DNA from: Chrysoporthe austroafricana
Taxonomy: Eukaryota; Ascomycota; Sordariomycetes; Diaporthales; Cryphonectriaceae
Assembly: GCA_001051155.2 (NCBI GenBank)
Contig: JYIP02000001.1
Location: 372,001-436,000, forward strand
Length of the DNA stretch: 64,000 bases
Direction of reading: 5' to 3'
Shown one piece after another: positions 1-15,048 of this stretch (its first letter is position 1; the number at the start of each line of letters is the position of its first letter). The position numbers and the translations under genes were made by a program. The notes below the pieces were generated by a model. That model ran no database searches. It had not been told where the DNA came from and worked only from the letters and a program-made list of their open reading frames with translations.

Positions 1-648
1 ATATCTGAGTACCAGCTCCGCACCAGCATATGACTGGTCAACGTGAACTCTGTGAAGTGGACCCGCGTTCAAGCGGTTTTTCTCCCCAAGCTTGTGCCAA
101 TCCGACGGCCCGCGACGGACTTTGTAGTCAAATACAACGATACGAGAAGCACCAGTGCTGCACCTTGAATCAGAAGACTACCCTTTTGAGGCACGATATA
201 CGAAACGTCTAGGAGGGCTCACGCTTCCTTCAGCAACTGTTCAACTTCAGTGAAGTACACCGTCTTGATACGCCCTTCGTCATCGAATTGCTCCTCACGG
301 CTGTTGTGTTGTATGAAGCAGAAACCGTGTTCATCAAGGCTGTACCCATTTTCGTAGCCTGCGATGTCCTTGATCGTCACGTCAACTTCGATACTACGCC
401 GTTCGTTTGTCACGGTATTGCTATTTAGAACGTTATTTCCCACCATACACCGTGTGAGGAGCACAACTATAGGCGTACTGGGGGAAGGGGTCCACTTGCT
501 TGCCGACCAGAACAGGGAGAGGAGGAGTCCCATCCCCAGGGTCGTCGTAGTAGTTCAGCTTCGTTCGCACATCTCGGGGGTTCTCATTCGGATGAGCAGC
601 GGGGATGGTGTTATCAGTGATCGGCATCTCTGTCGAAGTTTGTTGCAT
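1..648 (-). CDS. GA4 desaturase / CmcJ-like family oxidoreductase, partial (3' end outside window)
   Basis: Three exons can be read: 648-479, 420-223 and 157-1. The introns (478-421 and 222-158) have GT/AG ends and keep the frame. The first exon carries a YYDDPGDGTPP motif. The second holds a VTIKDIAG...SLDEHGF stretch and VEQLLKEA, and joins in frame to TGASRIVVFDYKVRR, followed by HRVHVDQS. That series is the usual order in the fungal family annotated as GA4 desaturase, asaB-like hydroxylase or 7-alpha-cephem-methoxylase-like (CmcJ) protein. The family is often found in or near secondary-metabolite loci as a putative oxidoreductase, but most members have no assigned substrate. The gene runs off the left edge with roughly half of the usual length present. 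The start is the first ATG of the first exon. The first splice site is the least certain part. Confidence 0.78.
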
Positions 649-2694
649 GAGAGCTGCAGAAGGGAGAGTTGTCCAACCTACCTCAAGCGCTTATTCAGTG
701 TTGTGGGTCAATTTCGAGTACCTCCGCACAGTGTTGGGAGCAGACTACTCCTCCTCCTTCTGCCGCATGGCCATTTCTAGGCCATGCGCCTGGCTATTTC
801 CACGCCATGCGCCTGGCTCCTCTCGGTATGAAGTACTTCTTTCAATAGTCCACCACACATCATAGGTACTACCTACGTCATCTATTGCAAGCACGAGAAA
901 CTTTAGCACAGTAGAGAAATCGATTTGGCAAAATTGGTGTGGTTAGTTGGTCTAGCCATTATTATTGATGTATCATGCTCGGTATCAACTGCCCGCTTCT
1001 GATCGAGAATGCCTCAAGATAGCGAAATTCTGTGTCCAGACACAGAATTTGGATGCCTTGCGCCACCACGCACAACCCTTACGCCAGCTACCGACCTACT
1101 ATTATGGTCTTATAGGTACCAATCTGGCTTTATCTGGTCATGTTCCTTCCTGGATACTGTGTCTGTTCTGTGCTAGAGCAAGATCTGCCCGCCATTTTGA
1201 TACATAAACATCAGCAACAATTACATCTGCGCAATGCTGTAGCAGAGTCGCAGGCAACCTTCCAAAAAGGCCGTCGTCAATCTGATCCAAATTGAAGAGC
1301 TATTGTATTCGGCCAAGTGCGCTGGCCAGACCAGACAACTATATAAGACCTTCATCATTCCCAGCCAGCTGAGAGTGGTCACTCCTGTTTCCCGACAGCT
1401 GTAGTGCCCGCTAATAATACAATACCAGGTAAATATCTTCCTTCACATCCGGGAACACCCCCTCCCGGCCCCAAATTCCACTCTGCCTCCTCTTCTTACA
1501 TGGCCTGAAGCGCCTCGTCCTCAAAATCCGCAGCGTCTGCCGAGGGACACGACCGGCTGAACAGCACGCGGGTGGTCCCTCGTCACGAGGCTCGACGGCA
1601 GCGCCGCCGGGATATAGCCAGCGTGTCTTGCCTGGGAGTGCTAGCAAGGCCCGTACAGAAGTGGTTACCTGAGGCCATAGTCACACCGTTGTGTCCTCAT
1701 CCCCAGGACAAATCCATCTCGTGGCAACGCGCTTGGCTCCAAATCCACTGAGTAAGCTCCTCAACCAGCTAATTATAAGCCTCACCCGGACACAGACTTC
1801 TGTGCCACATCCTTTCCCCCACAGCTTTACAGGTGAAACGGACGCATGCTGAGCATGTCCCCACAGGAGCTCGTGGGCAGCAGATGCACGACTCGTTCTC
1901 GTCCCCTTGACGCTTTTCCCTTCATGTTCTCTTCTCTTTTCCTTATCTGAAGGCCACTACTAGTATACACATAGCACGAGATGGCACGATTCACGAGCAG
2001 GGATCTCGCCATTACATCACCCGCCAGCGACCCCTACCGTCGGGCCCGGTTATCCCGCCAAGACCCCCGCCGCCGGCCAATAGCAGCGCAGTACACGCCC
2101 GCGCCATGACGTCGGGGCGAAGGGCAACGCAGGGTCCTCCTTCAGGGTCCCTCGCCGCGCTAACTGACAGGACAGGACAGGGCCGCGGGTGAAATAGGAC
2201 AGCGCACGACATGCAACAACGCACGCCAACTTTCCAGGGCCCTGAAACTTGGACAGCTGTGTATGTGTGTGTTCATACCCTCGGGGCGCACCCGATGATG
2301 AGGCTGGCGTCAGGATCGGGGGAGGCGTGATCGCGATAAGCACCTGCTGGCCAATGAAGAACGGGGAAGCGTTTCACTACGGGACTTGCGAACGCCTGGT
2401 GCTTTGTTAGCGGGGGCACACAGCTCACGCCTCCATTCAGGATTGACTTGCCTGGGCTGATGTCACGGTCGTCATCAGAGAGAGAAAGAGGCCTCGCTGT
2501 GTCTTCTGTGATCGCCAGCTACAGATATAAACTTCACCGTGGCCCAACCTTCCTGTCTTCACTGCAACACTTAAGCATCTATATACTCTGCCAATCAGAA
2601 CCACTTTGCACTAAAGAAAGGTCAAGAGATACTCTTGAAGACATATCCACCTTGCCAAACTACATACCAACCACAACCACAGACACCATTCAAG
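649..2694. other. Intergenic region, about 2 kb
   Basis: No gene is supported. Short frames exist on both strands, but none has recognisable protein content. A 15-base word, gccatgcgcctggct, is repeated in tandem near 781-817. A TATA-like tataaact lies near 2525, about 170 bases before the small gene at 2695, and fits its promoter. Confidence 0.5.
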
Positions 2695-3003
2695 ATGGCT
2701 CACCGTCACCACCACAACACGCGTTCTACCCGCACGACCACCACCACCCGCCGCCGTGGCCTCTTCGGTCGCAAGAAGGTGCACCACCAGAAGCGCAAGC
2801 CTACTATTGGTGACAAGATCGCCGGTGCCATGAAGAAGCTCAAGGGCTCCATCATGCACAACCCGGCTGAGAAGGTATGAACACCACGCTGCCTACCCGT
2901 GATCACACATATTTGGAAGGACAATCATTGACAGCTTCCACCTCAGGCTGCCGGCACTCGCCGTATGCGTGGCACTGATGGTCGTGGTAGCCATCGCTAC
3001 TAG
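2695..3003 (+). CDS. Small conserved His/Arg-rich fungal protein, 78 aa
   Basis: Two exons, 2695-2874 and 2947-3003, are split by a 72-base intron (GTATGA...CTCAG). The product begins MAHRHHHNTRSTRT and continues with a run of Thr and Arg, a basic GLFGRKKVHHQKRK segment, a TIGDKIAGAMKKLKGS segment, and a tail AAGTRRMRGTDGRGSHRY. I recall short proteins of this pattern across filamentous ascomycetes, annotated only as hypothetical. No enzyme domain, signal peptide or membrane segment is visible. The strong positive charge suggests a nucleic-acid or ribosome contact, which is inference. The start has a good context (caagATGGCT) and a TATA-like box upstream. Without the intron the frame stops at once after the donor site, so splicing is needed for the conserved tail. 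Confidence 0.85.
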
Positions 3004-3408
3004 AGCAATCTGTTTCAGCTATCTGTACAATATGGATGCCCAATGTCTTGAAGCAGGGAGAAGGGTCGGGATGTGTTAGCGGCATAGCGGAACGATACCC
3101 ACGAGTACACGATCGTGTTACTTGCATTGTATTTTTACACATCATCAAGGACATCATCATAAATGAGATTCGGCACCTGGTCGAAAGGAATCCACCTGCA
3201 TCTCGTCTCTTCGTCAATGAATTAGTCATGCATGTCGTGAGACAAAAACCTCTGAATCTGTCGGCTGCCTATAAAACCAACGAGTTCTCCGTAAACTCGG
3301 GGCAGATGCGCCACCCGTACATCGGATCCCTAATAGTTGAGCCAGGTATCCCTCCTCCATCAATCATTAAAAGCACTTTTGCGGGTTTCATTGATCACAA
3401 TGTAACTC

Positions 3409-5610
3409 CTAGAGGATTTGGTTCATGCTGCCACAATGATTGCAGCGCTGGCCGATCTTGTAGGCCGAAGCATCCCACTGCAACTCGTCCTCCGTGGTGG
3501 AATCGCCTTTGTTGGCTGGGTAGAAGTCTCGAGCGAAGGCAGTATCGGTACGAGACCGGGAAAGCTGTCTCACGGGCTGCGGGATGCGACTGCGAGTCTT
3601 GAGCAATCCTGAAGAGCCGCCATTGGCGGCGTAGTTGCGAAGATTCGAATTGCTGACCGCTGGACCACGCATTAATCGGTTGTTATCGCGGGGCGACAAC
3701 ATGCCTGTGTCGGGCTGCTGTGGCGAACTGAAGCTCATGCCCAGCTCATCCGAGTCCCTGAAGATACCCAGAGCCAGGTTCTTCTCCATATACTCTCCGA
3801 ACATCTCGAGCTGTCCCTTGCTCGGGGAGGGGTGTTTCTTTCTCGCCAGTCTTTGGACCGTGTCTCGGCGCGCGGCGGGCACCGGCAACGATGGCACATC
3901 CTTGAGACGGCCCATGGAGCGTGGGACATGTCGAATTGTTGAGCCAGGAGGGTACGAGCTCAGTCTCGTCGCATCGGCGGAGCCGAGGGCCCCAGCACCT
4001 AACGTCAGGCCAACCGCCGGGCCACCAGGTCTCGAGCTGATTCCATCCGTCTTGCTCTCCTTTCGAGAGCTTTCGCATATTGGACGAGTCCTGGGATGTA
4101 GCTCGGGTTTCGGGGGAGGTCTACCGGGAGACAACGCGGTCAAGTCGCGCCCATTGTCCGGGCCGTCGCGCGATCCCTTGGTAGGGCTCTCGCAGTGGGA
4201 GAGCGACCTCAGTCGACGCCGAGGCGTGGAGCAGCCGACCGGAGAACTCGTCAGAATAGCGTCCACGCTGGTCTCTAAGATTCGTTCGGTCTGGAAAGGG
4301 TCGGTTGGGTTTGCAAGGTTCCGGACACCCTGTCTCGACCTCAGGCGAGCCTTGAACTCGGTCGAGTGCCGTCCAACAGGTGACTCGGAGAACGGATCCT
4401 CCAGATTCTGGCCACTGTGGAAGTCAACTTCGTCAACTATGGTCAGCCGCTTCGCTGCCACACACGAGCCTGCAGCGGTCCTAGCTGCCTCCAGCGTAGC
4501 GCTCTGCCCGTCCAGCTGCTGGGCCGAGTTCAGGGAATTCAGCCTGGACTCTGTGCTATCCTGCATGGGAGCGTCAGATCCGTTTAACGACCGTCTTCGC
4601 AGTGGTAGGCCGTGTGCAACGCGTCTTGCAGACACATCTTCGGCCGCGGAAGTCGACTTGGCCGTGTCATGGAGCCTGTCCCGCTTACGAGATCCCTTGG
4701 AGCCGAAGTGATCAGTAAGCACGCCCGTGAACTTGGTGAGAGCATTCTTGGTCCTGGAGCGTGACGCCTTCAACTGCTGGGTGGAGCCCGCAGGGTCTAT
4801 AGCGCTGCCGGTGAGATCTTGCGAGACGGACATAACCAGTGCGACCGAGGGACTGATCTTGTCAGTCTCGGCCCGTCCCTTGCGGATGGGACTACCACCC
4901 TTGAAACGACCGCCGGTCCCTGGTAGGAGACCTGAGAATGACAGCGAGTTTCGGCGGGCCTCGTAGCCCTTCAGATGTGCAGAGGCACTATGCGACTGGG
5001 GCAACGGCCGAATGAGGCCGTTGGCACTCCTCTCCGGCGAGTTCTTGGCGAGGCCGTACGCATCGCCGCGAAGGTTCTGTGTCGAGTCCCGACGGGGTAT
5101 CTTCTGAGGACCAAGGTCGGGAGCTCTGGGCCTCGGTGGTGAGGAGGAGTAACTGAAGGCATCACTGGAGGGCACAGTGTCCACCGTGTGGCTGCGAGCG
5201 AAGTGATGAGCCTGTTGGGGAGCAGCATTAGTTCGTACGTCTCTCGTACGGCTCTGGATGATATCAGTTATTAATTACCTGGGCAGGGCGCTCGAAGGGT
5301 CTGGGCCCAGGATTGGCGTCGCCCTCAGCGGAGGTGTCGAGCAAGGCGCTGACAAGCCTGCTGTCCATGTCATCACGGACAGCGCCCTGAGCCGTGTCGC
5401 CGTCGGTGGAGCATGCTGCCGCGACGACTTCGTGGAGGTCAGAAGCTTCATGGCAGCCCTGGTCAGCACAAGAGTTGTCGGGCCACAGAAACAGGATTAG
5501 AAACCATCACGTACCTGCATTTGAGGCCGAGAGAAGCGGGCGAGCCGCAGGACCCTGGTCCCTACGACGGTTACCCAGCGCAGGCAGCAGAGCCTTCCTC
5601 CACTTGCCAT
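3409..5610 (-). CDS. Long disordered protein of unknown function, about 690 aa
   Basis: The large exon 5211-3409 is open over 600 codons. Upstream, a clear intron (5278-5212, GTAATT...CTAAT...CAACAG) joins it in frame to exon 5279-5458. A second intron (5514-5459, GTACGT...ACCAG) leads to a first exon that could begin at ATG 5610 (good context, ccaATGGCA) or at ATG 5518-5520. The protein is rich in Ser, Pro and Arg, with many SP-type sites such as SPTKGS, ALSPGRPPPK and SPSKGQ. A more ordered stretch follows QLEMFGEYMEKNLALGIF, and the C terminus is CNHCGSMNQIL. The single CxxC pair is too little to call a zinc finger. Composition suggests a phosphoregulated scaffold or regulator, which is inference. 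I do not recognise the family. The 5' end is uncertain. Confidence 0.75.
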
Positions 5611-9076
<3,466 letters not shown>

Positions 9077-10825
9077 TATATGACATGCATGCGGGAAGCG
9101 GGTGGACGGGAACGGGATGGGATGGGATGGGATGCGATGCGGAGGCGCTCATGGCGTTGTACGGGATTCTCTGGACGTTTCGATCGATTCAATATGGCCA
9201 CCTATAGACTACGCCTAAATACCAAAATTCATGCTTTGCTCGAGGGACCGCCGCTACCGATCTCCGTAGACCATGGAGGGGGGAGGGGTGGTTCGATGTG
9301 CATATGGATCGCGAGGCTGCATAACGCTTGGACATGTCGCAGCTCCGCGAGGATCCGCTGACCGGGATGGGATCTGCGGTCTTCTGTGTGTGGGGGGAGG
9401 GCCTGCGATCGAGGTCGGCCGCGCACGCCAGCGCACGCCAGAGGCCTTGCTCGTTGGTCTTAGCCGCTGGTCTCGGGCGGGCGGACGGACGGGCTCAACT
9501 TCAAGTATTCTTGATTCGGCGAGCGCGCGCAATGGGTCTCCTGGCTCGGAGACTTGGCCGGTCGCGCGCCCAGACGAGTTCCAAAACAGCCGAAAGCGTC
9601 CCACCCGCGGCGACCGGCAAAATCTGGAACACGACGGCCGTCAGGAGGGCGAGGGCCCCACGCAGATCAGTTCCCCGAAAGCCAAGCCGGGCCCCTGGGC
9701 CGCCCGTTTACCCTGCTGGTAACGTAAAAACCTTATCCGGGACCGCAAATCAGGAGCCAGCGCCGTTTCCAAGAATAAAACGCGTTGGGGCTTTGGGTGG
9801 GCTGCAGATCTCTGTCTCTGTGTGTGTATGTACGTATGTACACCGGTGCTTGCTTCTCGGCCGTCGTCCGGTTCGCCTTGGCGATCAGGTGCCTGAGGTC
9901 TGATCCTGTCCCTCCAGACCGGCCTCCACCGTCACCGCACCTGGAACCGCTGTTTGGGCCGCAGCGCACCAAGAACTCTGGGGCTTCTCCCCTCGTCCCA
10001 GCGGCGCGCGCTGCTGCGACCCGGCGTTCGTGCGGGGCGAGCTCGAAGGCCCCCAGGGAAATTCGTCGGGGTGGCACACCTGTCAGCGAGGGCATCTGCG
10101 GCCCTCCTCCGGCCCCCCCAGCCTTGCGGACGTCCCGCGCGTCCGCCCTTGGGCCCGGCGTAGGTGGGAACGTACGCGGGTGCGTAGGAACGGGGGCGTG
10201 GTAGATGGACCCTTGCCTCATCCGGTGTCCATGCTGTGCGCATCTCACCACCACGGGTTGAAACATCCTGAGAACAGCAGCAGGTCGAGTCCCCGAAGCA
10301 GCCAACGGGCGGCCGAGCCTCGACGTTTCCCACCTCCCCTTGCCAGCACACACACGCACACATACTGGTGCACACACACCCTCCCGGGGCCCTGGAGTTG
10401 GGATGGGGCCTGTCTGTGCATCACGGCATGGCGTTTCCGTTATTTCGTGCAAGACGCTCATGTGTCAGACTGTTGGGGGAGAGGCCACTTCCCATGGCTT
10501 CCCACCCTGAAACCTCCTTCTGTCATCTACCAGTGAGAATAATATACTAACGGCCCTCTTACGTTCCTGTGTTGTGCCCTGTCGTCGATCGGTTGTCAAG
10601 GGAGATGAGATATGCTTCCGCGCCGACTGGAATTCTGGCCTTCGTCTCTCCTGTGATCTCTCCGTTTTCCCCCTCTGGCGAGGCCCATTCTGAACAGATT
10701 TCTTCCCAAACGCGATAACAAGGCCTCACGAAGCCGTTATATTCCTGTTCTGTTGGCCTCTCCGTCCCTTCGCGCCCCTTCGCGCCCCTTACGGCCCCCC
10801 TCTCCGACTCCCGCATTGCTGGACA
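9077..10825. other. Intergenic region, about 1.7 kb
   Basis: Lies between two genes on the + strand, so it holds the end of HEM2 transcription and the promoter of the acyltransferase gene. A short GGGAT run sits near 9117-9140. Frames of up to 242 codons occur on the minus strand, but they are GC-driven, rich in Arg/Gly/Pro and lack any known motif. No gene is supported. Confidence 0.5.
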
Positions 10826-12553
10826 ATGAACGGCCATGCTGTATCGAAGCCCTCCCTCTCCTTCGGGGAGACCGTCACCCTGCTGGACGAGAAGTCCCCC
10901 TCGGAGATCGACAGCGAGGCCGGGCGCGCAGAGAACGACGCCCGGTTCGCCTCGGTGTGGGCGTGGGCCCTCCTGGGCCGGCGCGTCGTGACGGCGCTCG
11001 CCGTGCCGGGCCGGATGCCCTCGCGGACGCACTGCCGCGCCCTGCTAGCACGCGCCGGGCTGTTCCTCCTCCCGTCCTTCGTCGCCTCGCGGCTCGCGCC
11101 GTCGTCGTCGTCCCACCACGAGCGGGCCCCGGCGCGCCTAGGCCCCACGGCCTACCTGGACGGCATGCGCGGGCTCGCCGCGCTCATCGTCTTCTTCTGC
11201 CACTACTCGTACGCGTCGTTCTCCATCGCCGACGGGTGGGGGTCCGACGGCGGCCACCACGACCTGGTCAAGCTCCCGTTCCTGCGCCTCGTGTGGGCGG
11301 GCCCGCCGATGGTCGCCGTCTTCTTCATCATCTCCGGGTACGCCCTGTCCCTGAAGCCGCTGCGCCTCGCCCGCACCCGGCGCTGGGCCGACTTCGCGAC
11401 CACCATGGCCTCGTTCGTCTTCCGCCGCGCCTTCCGCCTCTTCCTGCCCACGCTCCTCTCCACGCTCCTCATCGTCGCGCTGCTGCGCCTCGGTGCGTAC
11501 GAGTGGAACCGCGAATGGAGCCACGACCCGGAGTTCCACTGGAACGTGCAGGAGACGGCCCCGGACCTGTTGGAGAGCACGACCGCGCAGCTCAAGGACT
11601 GGGGCTGGCACATGTTCGACTTCGTCCACGTCTGGAGCTGGGAGAAGTACGGCGGCTCGACCTCCTACGACGTCCACCTGTGGACCATCCCCGTCGAGTT
11701 CCGCGCGAGCATGATGCTGTTCCTGACGCTGATCGGCCTGGCGCGCCTGCGCACCGCGCTCCGCCTCCTCTTCCTGGCCGCCATCATGGCCTTCTCGTAC
11801 CGCAGCGACCGCTGGGAGATGGTCCTCTTCTATGTCGGCATGCTCTACGCCGAGCTGGACATCATCCGCGGCGCGCACGCCGACCCGGGCACCACGGCCG
11901 CGCTGCAGCTGCCGCCCGGGCACCAGCAGACCCTGCTGCCCACCTGCGTGGGGCCGCCCCCGATGGACTACGTCGGCACGGGGCAGCAGCAGCACCACCA
12001 CCACCAGCCGGCCGGCGCGCTGGCCAGGCTGCGGCGCGCCGGGTGGGGCCTGCTGGCGGCGGCCTCGCTGTACCTGCTGTCGCAGCCGGACGTCAACAGC
12101 GAGAGCACGCCCGGGTGGGTGTTCCTGAGCTCGCTGATCCCGGAGTGGGTGGACGACAAGTACCGGTACTGGCAGTGCGTGGGCGCGGCGCTGTTCGTGT
12201 TCTGCACGGCGCGCATGCCCTCGCTGCAGCGCGTGTTCAACACCGGGCCCGTGCAGTACCTGGGCCGCATCAGCTACGCCCTCTACCTCATGCACGGTCC
12301 CGTGCTGCACACCGTGGGCTACAGCCTTGAGCGCTGGGCGTGGGGCGTCACGGGCACCGAGGGCGCCGCCTACCACTGGGGCTTCTTCCTGGGCGCCGTG
12401 TTCGTCATCCCCAGCGTCGTCTGGGCCGCGGACGTGTTCTGGCGCGCCGTCGACGCGCCCGTCGTGCGGTTCGCGAAGTGGCTGGAGTCGGCGTGTATCG
12501 TGGCTGACGACCCGGGCCGCCAGGACGGCCGCCAGCCGCACGGGCGGTCATGA
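10826..12553 (+). CDS. Acyltransferase 3 family integral membrane protein, 575 aa
   Basis: A single intronless frame. After a polar N-terminal segment of about 110 residues comes YLDGMRGLAALIVFFCHYSY, the DGxRGxA...H signature of the acyltransferase-3 family, where the His is taken as part of the active site. Further typical parts are FFIISGYALS, FVFRRAFRLFLPT, the VHLWTIPVEFRASMMLF segment, and a late LGRISYALYLMHGP helix. About ten hydrophobic segments predict a polytopic membrane protein. Family members move acyl groups on to sugars, lipids or small molecules at the membrane; fungal relatives are mostly uncharacterised. A low-complexity Gln/His stretch lies in a loop near residues 389-396. 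Coding GC is very high here, so long false frames appear on the other strand and in other frames. Confidence 0.93.
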   Translation: MNGHAVSKPSLSFGETVTLLDEKSPSEIDSEAGRAENDARFASVWAWALLGRRVVTALAVPGRMPSRTHCRALLARAGLFLLPSFVASRLAPSSSSHHERAPARLGPTAYLDGMRGLAALIVFFCHYSYASFSIADGWGSDGGHHDLVKLPFLRLVWAGPPMVAVFFIISGYALSLKPLRLARTRRWADFATTMASFVFRRAFRLFLPTLLSTLLIVALLRLGAYEWNREWSHDPEFHWNVQETAPDLLESTTAQLKDWGWHMFDFVHVWSWEKYGGSTSYDVHLWTIPVEFRASMMLFLTLIGLARLRTALRLLFLAAIMAFSYRSDRWEMVLFYVGMLYAELDIIRGAHADPGTTAALQLPPGHQQTLLPTCVGPPPMDYVGTGQQQHHHHQPAGALARLRRAGWGLLAAASLYLLSQPDVNSESTPGWVFLSSLIPEWVDDKYRYWQCVGAALFVFCTARMPSLQRVFNTGPVQYLGRISYALYLMHGPVLHTVGYSLERWAWGVTGTEGAAYHWGFFLGAVFVIPSVVWAADVFWRAVDAPVVRFAKWLESACIVADDPGRQDGRQPHGRS

Positions 12554-13471
12554 GGGGATATCAAGCTTCCCCGGGGGAGACCGGTCTGGCATCTCCCTGC
12601 TACCTTTTCTTGTAACACTGCATCCTTGGGCCGGTTGATGGGTTCAATACCCGGCGGGTATGGCGTGAACGGCGTTCTGGGCATTCAAGGCGTTGGCTAC
12701 AAGGCGAGGGTAAATAGTATATCATTGAGAACATGAATGGAAAATGAGCAATCTACCGTAGCCCTCATTCTCGTGTGATTGGTCCCGGAATGCGCCGCTG
12801 TGACAAGTGCTGATGGGAGCACGTGTTCGGGATAAGCTCGGCAGGATATTGCTTCTTTATGACAAAGGCAGGCCCTTATCATCCTGTAGAGGACGGGGGG
12901 CGTCGAGTCGCCGTGTCGTGCCCACATCTCCGTCTCAGTATCGTGCTGAACGGCCCCTTGATTACGCGCCAGACCATGGTGATAAGGCATGGAATGAAGC
13001 CGGCACCGTGGGGAACACGCCCCCCCTGCTTGCGACCAGACACTCCGAGAATCATAAATAAAAATGGTGGATAGTGTACGGGACACACTGCGGTGCGGGA
13101 ATTCATGTGCCTTCGAGTGCTGTATTCTCGTCGACGTGCCGAGTGGTTGTCAGCAGTCAAAGCCTAATCTTCGGCCGCAAATCATGGTGCCGGCCTTGCC
13201 AAGTCGCACACGATGTCTCCTTTGGGATCTTACACTCGCCAAAGTCCGAGCTTCAGGTCCCCGTCGCCCAGTGCTTTGTTACGTCTGTGGACGATAGGGT
13301 CTCGTGATCCTTGATGAGGTTGGCCTCCATCGGAAAACCCAGGCATCGATCGAGCCTCAGATATGGGCTCCCACTGTGATCTCTGTGCTGGAACGCCGTC
13401 GTTGCTATATGCAGTATGAGTGGTGTAATTTCGTTCCGAGGGGGCGTCAGAGGCCCGCCCGCGCGAGTAGT
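12554..13471. other. Intergenic region between convergent genes
   Basis: About 0.9 kb between the 3' ends of the acyltransferase gene (+) and the Mic12 gene (-). I see only short frames on both strands and no protein motif. It is expected to hold the two 3' untranslated regions. Confidence 0.5.
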
Positions 13472-14325
13472 TTACACGCCCCGTAGTTTCGAGTTATCCA
13501 GCTGCTCGACGGGCTTGTACCGATCCGCCAGGATGTCATCCACGCTCCGGCCGAGCGCCTCGTCGTGTCTCCTCTCGAAGCGCTGCTGCAGCGCCCTCTC
13601 CACCTCCGACGCAGACGATGCCAGCCCGGCGACCTTCTGCTCGGCCCTGTCCTCCGCCCGCCCGACGGCAGCCTTCGCCCGGGACGCCACCTCCCGGCCC
13701 CGCCTGAAGCCCCTCTCCCAGATGCTCTCCGCCGCCTCCTTTGCCCCCTCCGCGCCCGCCTGCGCGGCTTCCCGCGTCCTCGCGCTCGCCTGCCGCGCGG
13801 TGGCCCGCGCTGCCGCCGCCCCCTCTGCCGTCCTCGCGGGCGGCTCGCCCCCTGTGACCCGCGCCCACACCCGGCCCGCCGCGTCCTCGGCGTCCTCACG
13901 CGCGGCGGCCCAGTCCTTGGTCGTCGCCCACCGCACCGCGCCCTCGACCTCGGCGTTCCACCGGTCCTTGGCGCGCTGCACGAAGCCGCCGTCGGCGCCG
14001 AGGCGCTCGGCCCGGCGGTGCTGGGCGCGCGTGAGGAGCTCCTGCTGGTGCTCGAGGAGGGCGAGCTCCTCGGCGACCGTCCTTGGCGGGGGCGCGGAGG
14101 CGGGGATGTAGGACAGCGAGTTGAGGACGTAGGTCTGCGCGCGGAGGGTTTCGGCCTGGGACTGGCGGACGCGCTGGTGGGCCTGGAGGGTGAGGTAGGC
14201 CGCGCCGAGGACGAGGGTCACGCCGCCGGTCTGGGGCTGGTGTTAGCAGGGCTGCTCAGGACCCGGCTGGTCGGGCGGATAGGTGGGGAGGGAGGCAATC
14301 TTACGAGGCCTGTTGTGAAGCCCAT
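13472..14325 (-). CDS. mic12: MICOS complex subunit Mic12 (Aim5 type), 259 aa
   Basis: Exon 1 (14325-14305) encodes MGFTTGL. A 74-base intron (GTAAGA...TGCTAAC...CCCAG) leads to exon 2 (14230-13472), which starts TGGVTLVLGAAYLTLQAHQR. This short N-terminal membrane helix followed by LRAQTYVLN is the signature I know from fungal Mic12/Aim5 proteins. They sit in the mitochondrial inner membrane and help keep crista junctions. The remainder is Ala/Arg/Glu-rich and predicted helical, with an AKDRWNAEVEGAVRW segment typical of the family. At 259 residues it is much longer than the yeast protein (about 106). The Ala-rich region near residues 130-220 is low-complexity. Divergent from the bL17m gene, with about 720 bases between the starts. 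Confidence 0.85.
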
Positions 14326-15048
14326 CTTGTGAGGGAGATTATGTCGCGCGCTGCGTGGGGGCAGCGCGCGAGGATTTTCGGGAGGTCGTATGGGCCAATT
14401 GGTCGGACGGCCCCTCTTGCTTGTAGATGGAATAGGTGTATGGGAAGGGCCTCGAGGGCGGAACAGAATCTCGTGTCGCGATCTGAGGTTCGAAGCTGTC
14501 GTATGGCTAACTTGGCTTCCCGGAGCGGACTTGGCTGCAATCGAGGATGAGGTCAGGGGCCAGCTGCAGCGCCTAAGTAGCTTTCAAGACCCTGGAAGTA
14601 CCCGCATGTACCGAGAGGCTGCGAGAGAGACCTAAGGGATGGGCAAAACTGTGCCTGGGAATGTGTCGAAAATTTTATTGAAAATTTTTGCACATATTTC
14701 GAGGTTTATAATATGCATACCAGCTCTCTGCCACCAGATCTCGATCTTATGTGAGCATCTGTATGTGGTAGAAGGGTCCTCGAGCGGTAGCTAGGGTACG
14801 GAGGCGGTACCTCCTAGGGTGTCTCCGCCAAAAGTTGCACCTCCGAAAATTCCATGACCCGCACCGTCGACCCAGATCTTGGGATAGCAACCATCCCGTA
14901 TCATTCATCTGAGCGCACCTGGTGACACTCGTACATACACCGGGCAACCAGGACCCCCTCACCACCACCGCCACCGCCAGCGCCAGGGACATACGGGATC
15001 GACCAGCACGAGACAGGGAGGAGGGCCCGCGACAGAGACTGACCTACG
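14326..15048. promoter_or_regulatory. Shared divergent promoter of two mitochondrial genes
   Basis: Separates the Mic12 start (-) from the bL17m start (+). It contains a palindromic-like ggtacctcc word near 14806 and an AT-rich segment near 14668-14725. Both genes encode mitochondrial proteins, so co-expression from this region is plausible but inferred. Confidence 0.45.

Noticed and set aside
1411..1647. A 78-codon minus frame
   Set aside because: No motif, Arg/Gly/Pro-rich, and no splice support; typical of chance frames in GC-rich DNA.
3635..4711. A 358-codon + frame opposite the disordered protein gene
   Set aside because: Antisense shadow. The minus frame is longer, links to spliced upstream exons and has a consistent SP-rich character.
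9328..10461. Long frames on both strands (for example 9733-10461 minus, 242 codons) between HEM2 and the acyltransferase gene
   Set aside because: Arg/Gly/Pro-rich composition from high GC, no motif, and overlapping frames on opposite strands. They look like chance open frames.
10753..12541. Long frames overlapping the acyltransferase gene (10753-12330 plus, 12541-11138 minus)
   Set aside because: Shadows of a very GC-rich true gene; no protein features, mostly Arg, Ala and Pro.
13565..14332. A 255-codon + frame across the Mic12 gene
   Set aside because: Antisense shadow; the minus strand gives a recognised Mic12 start after splicing.
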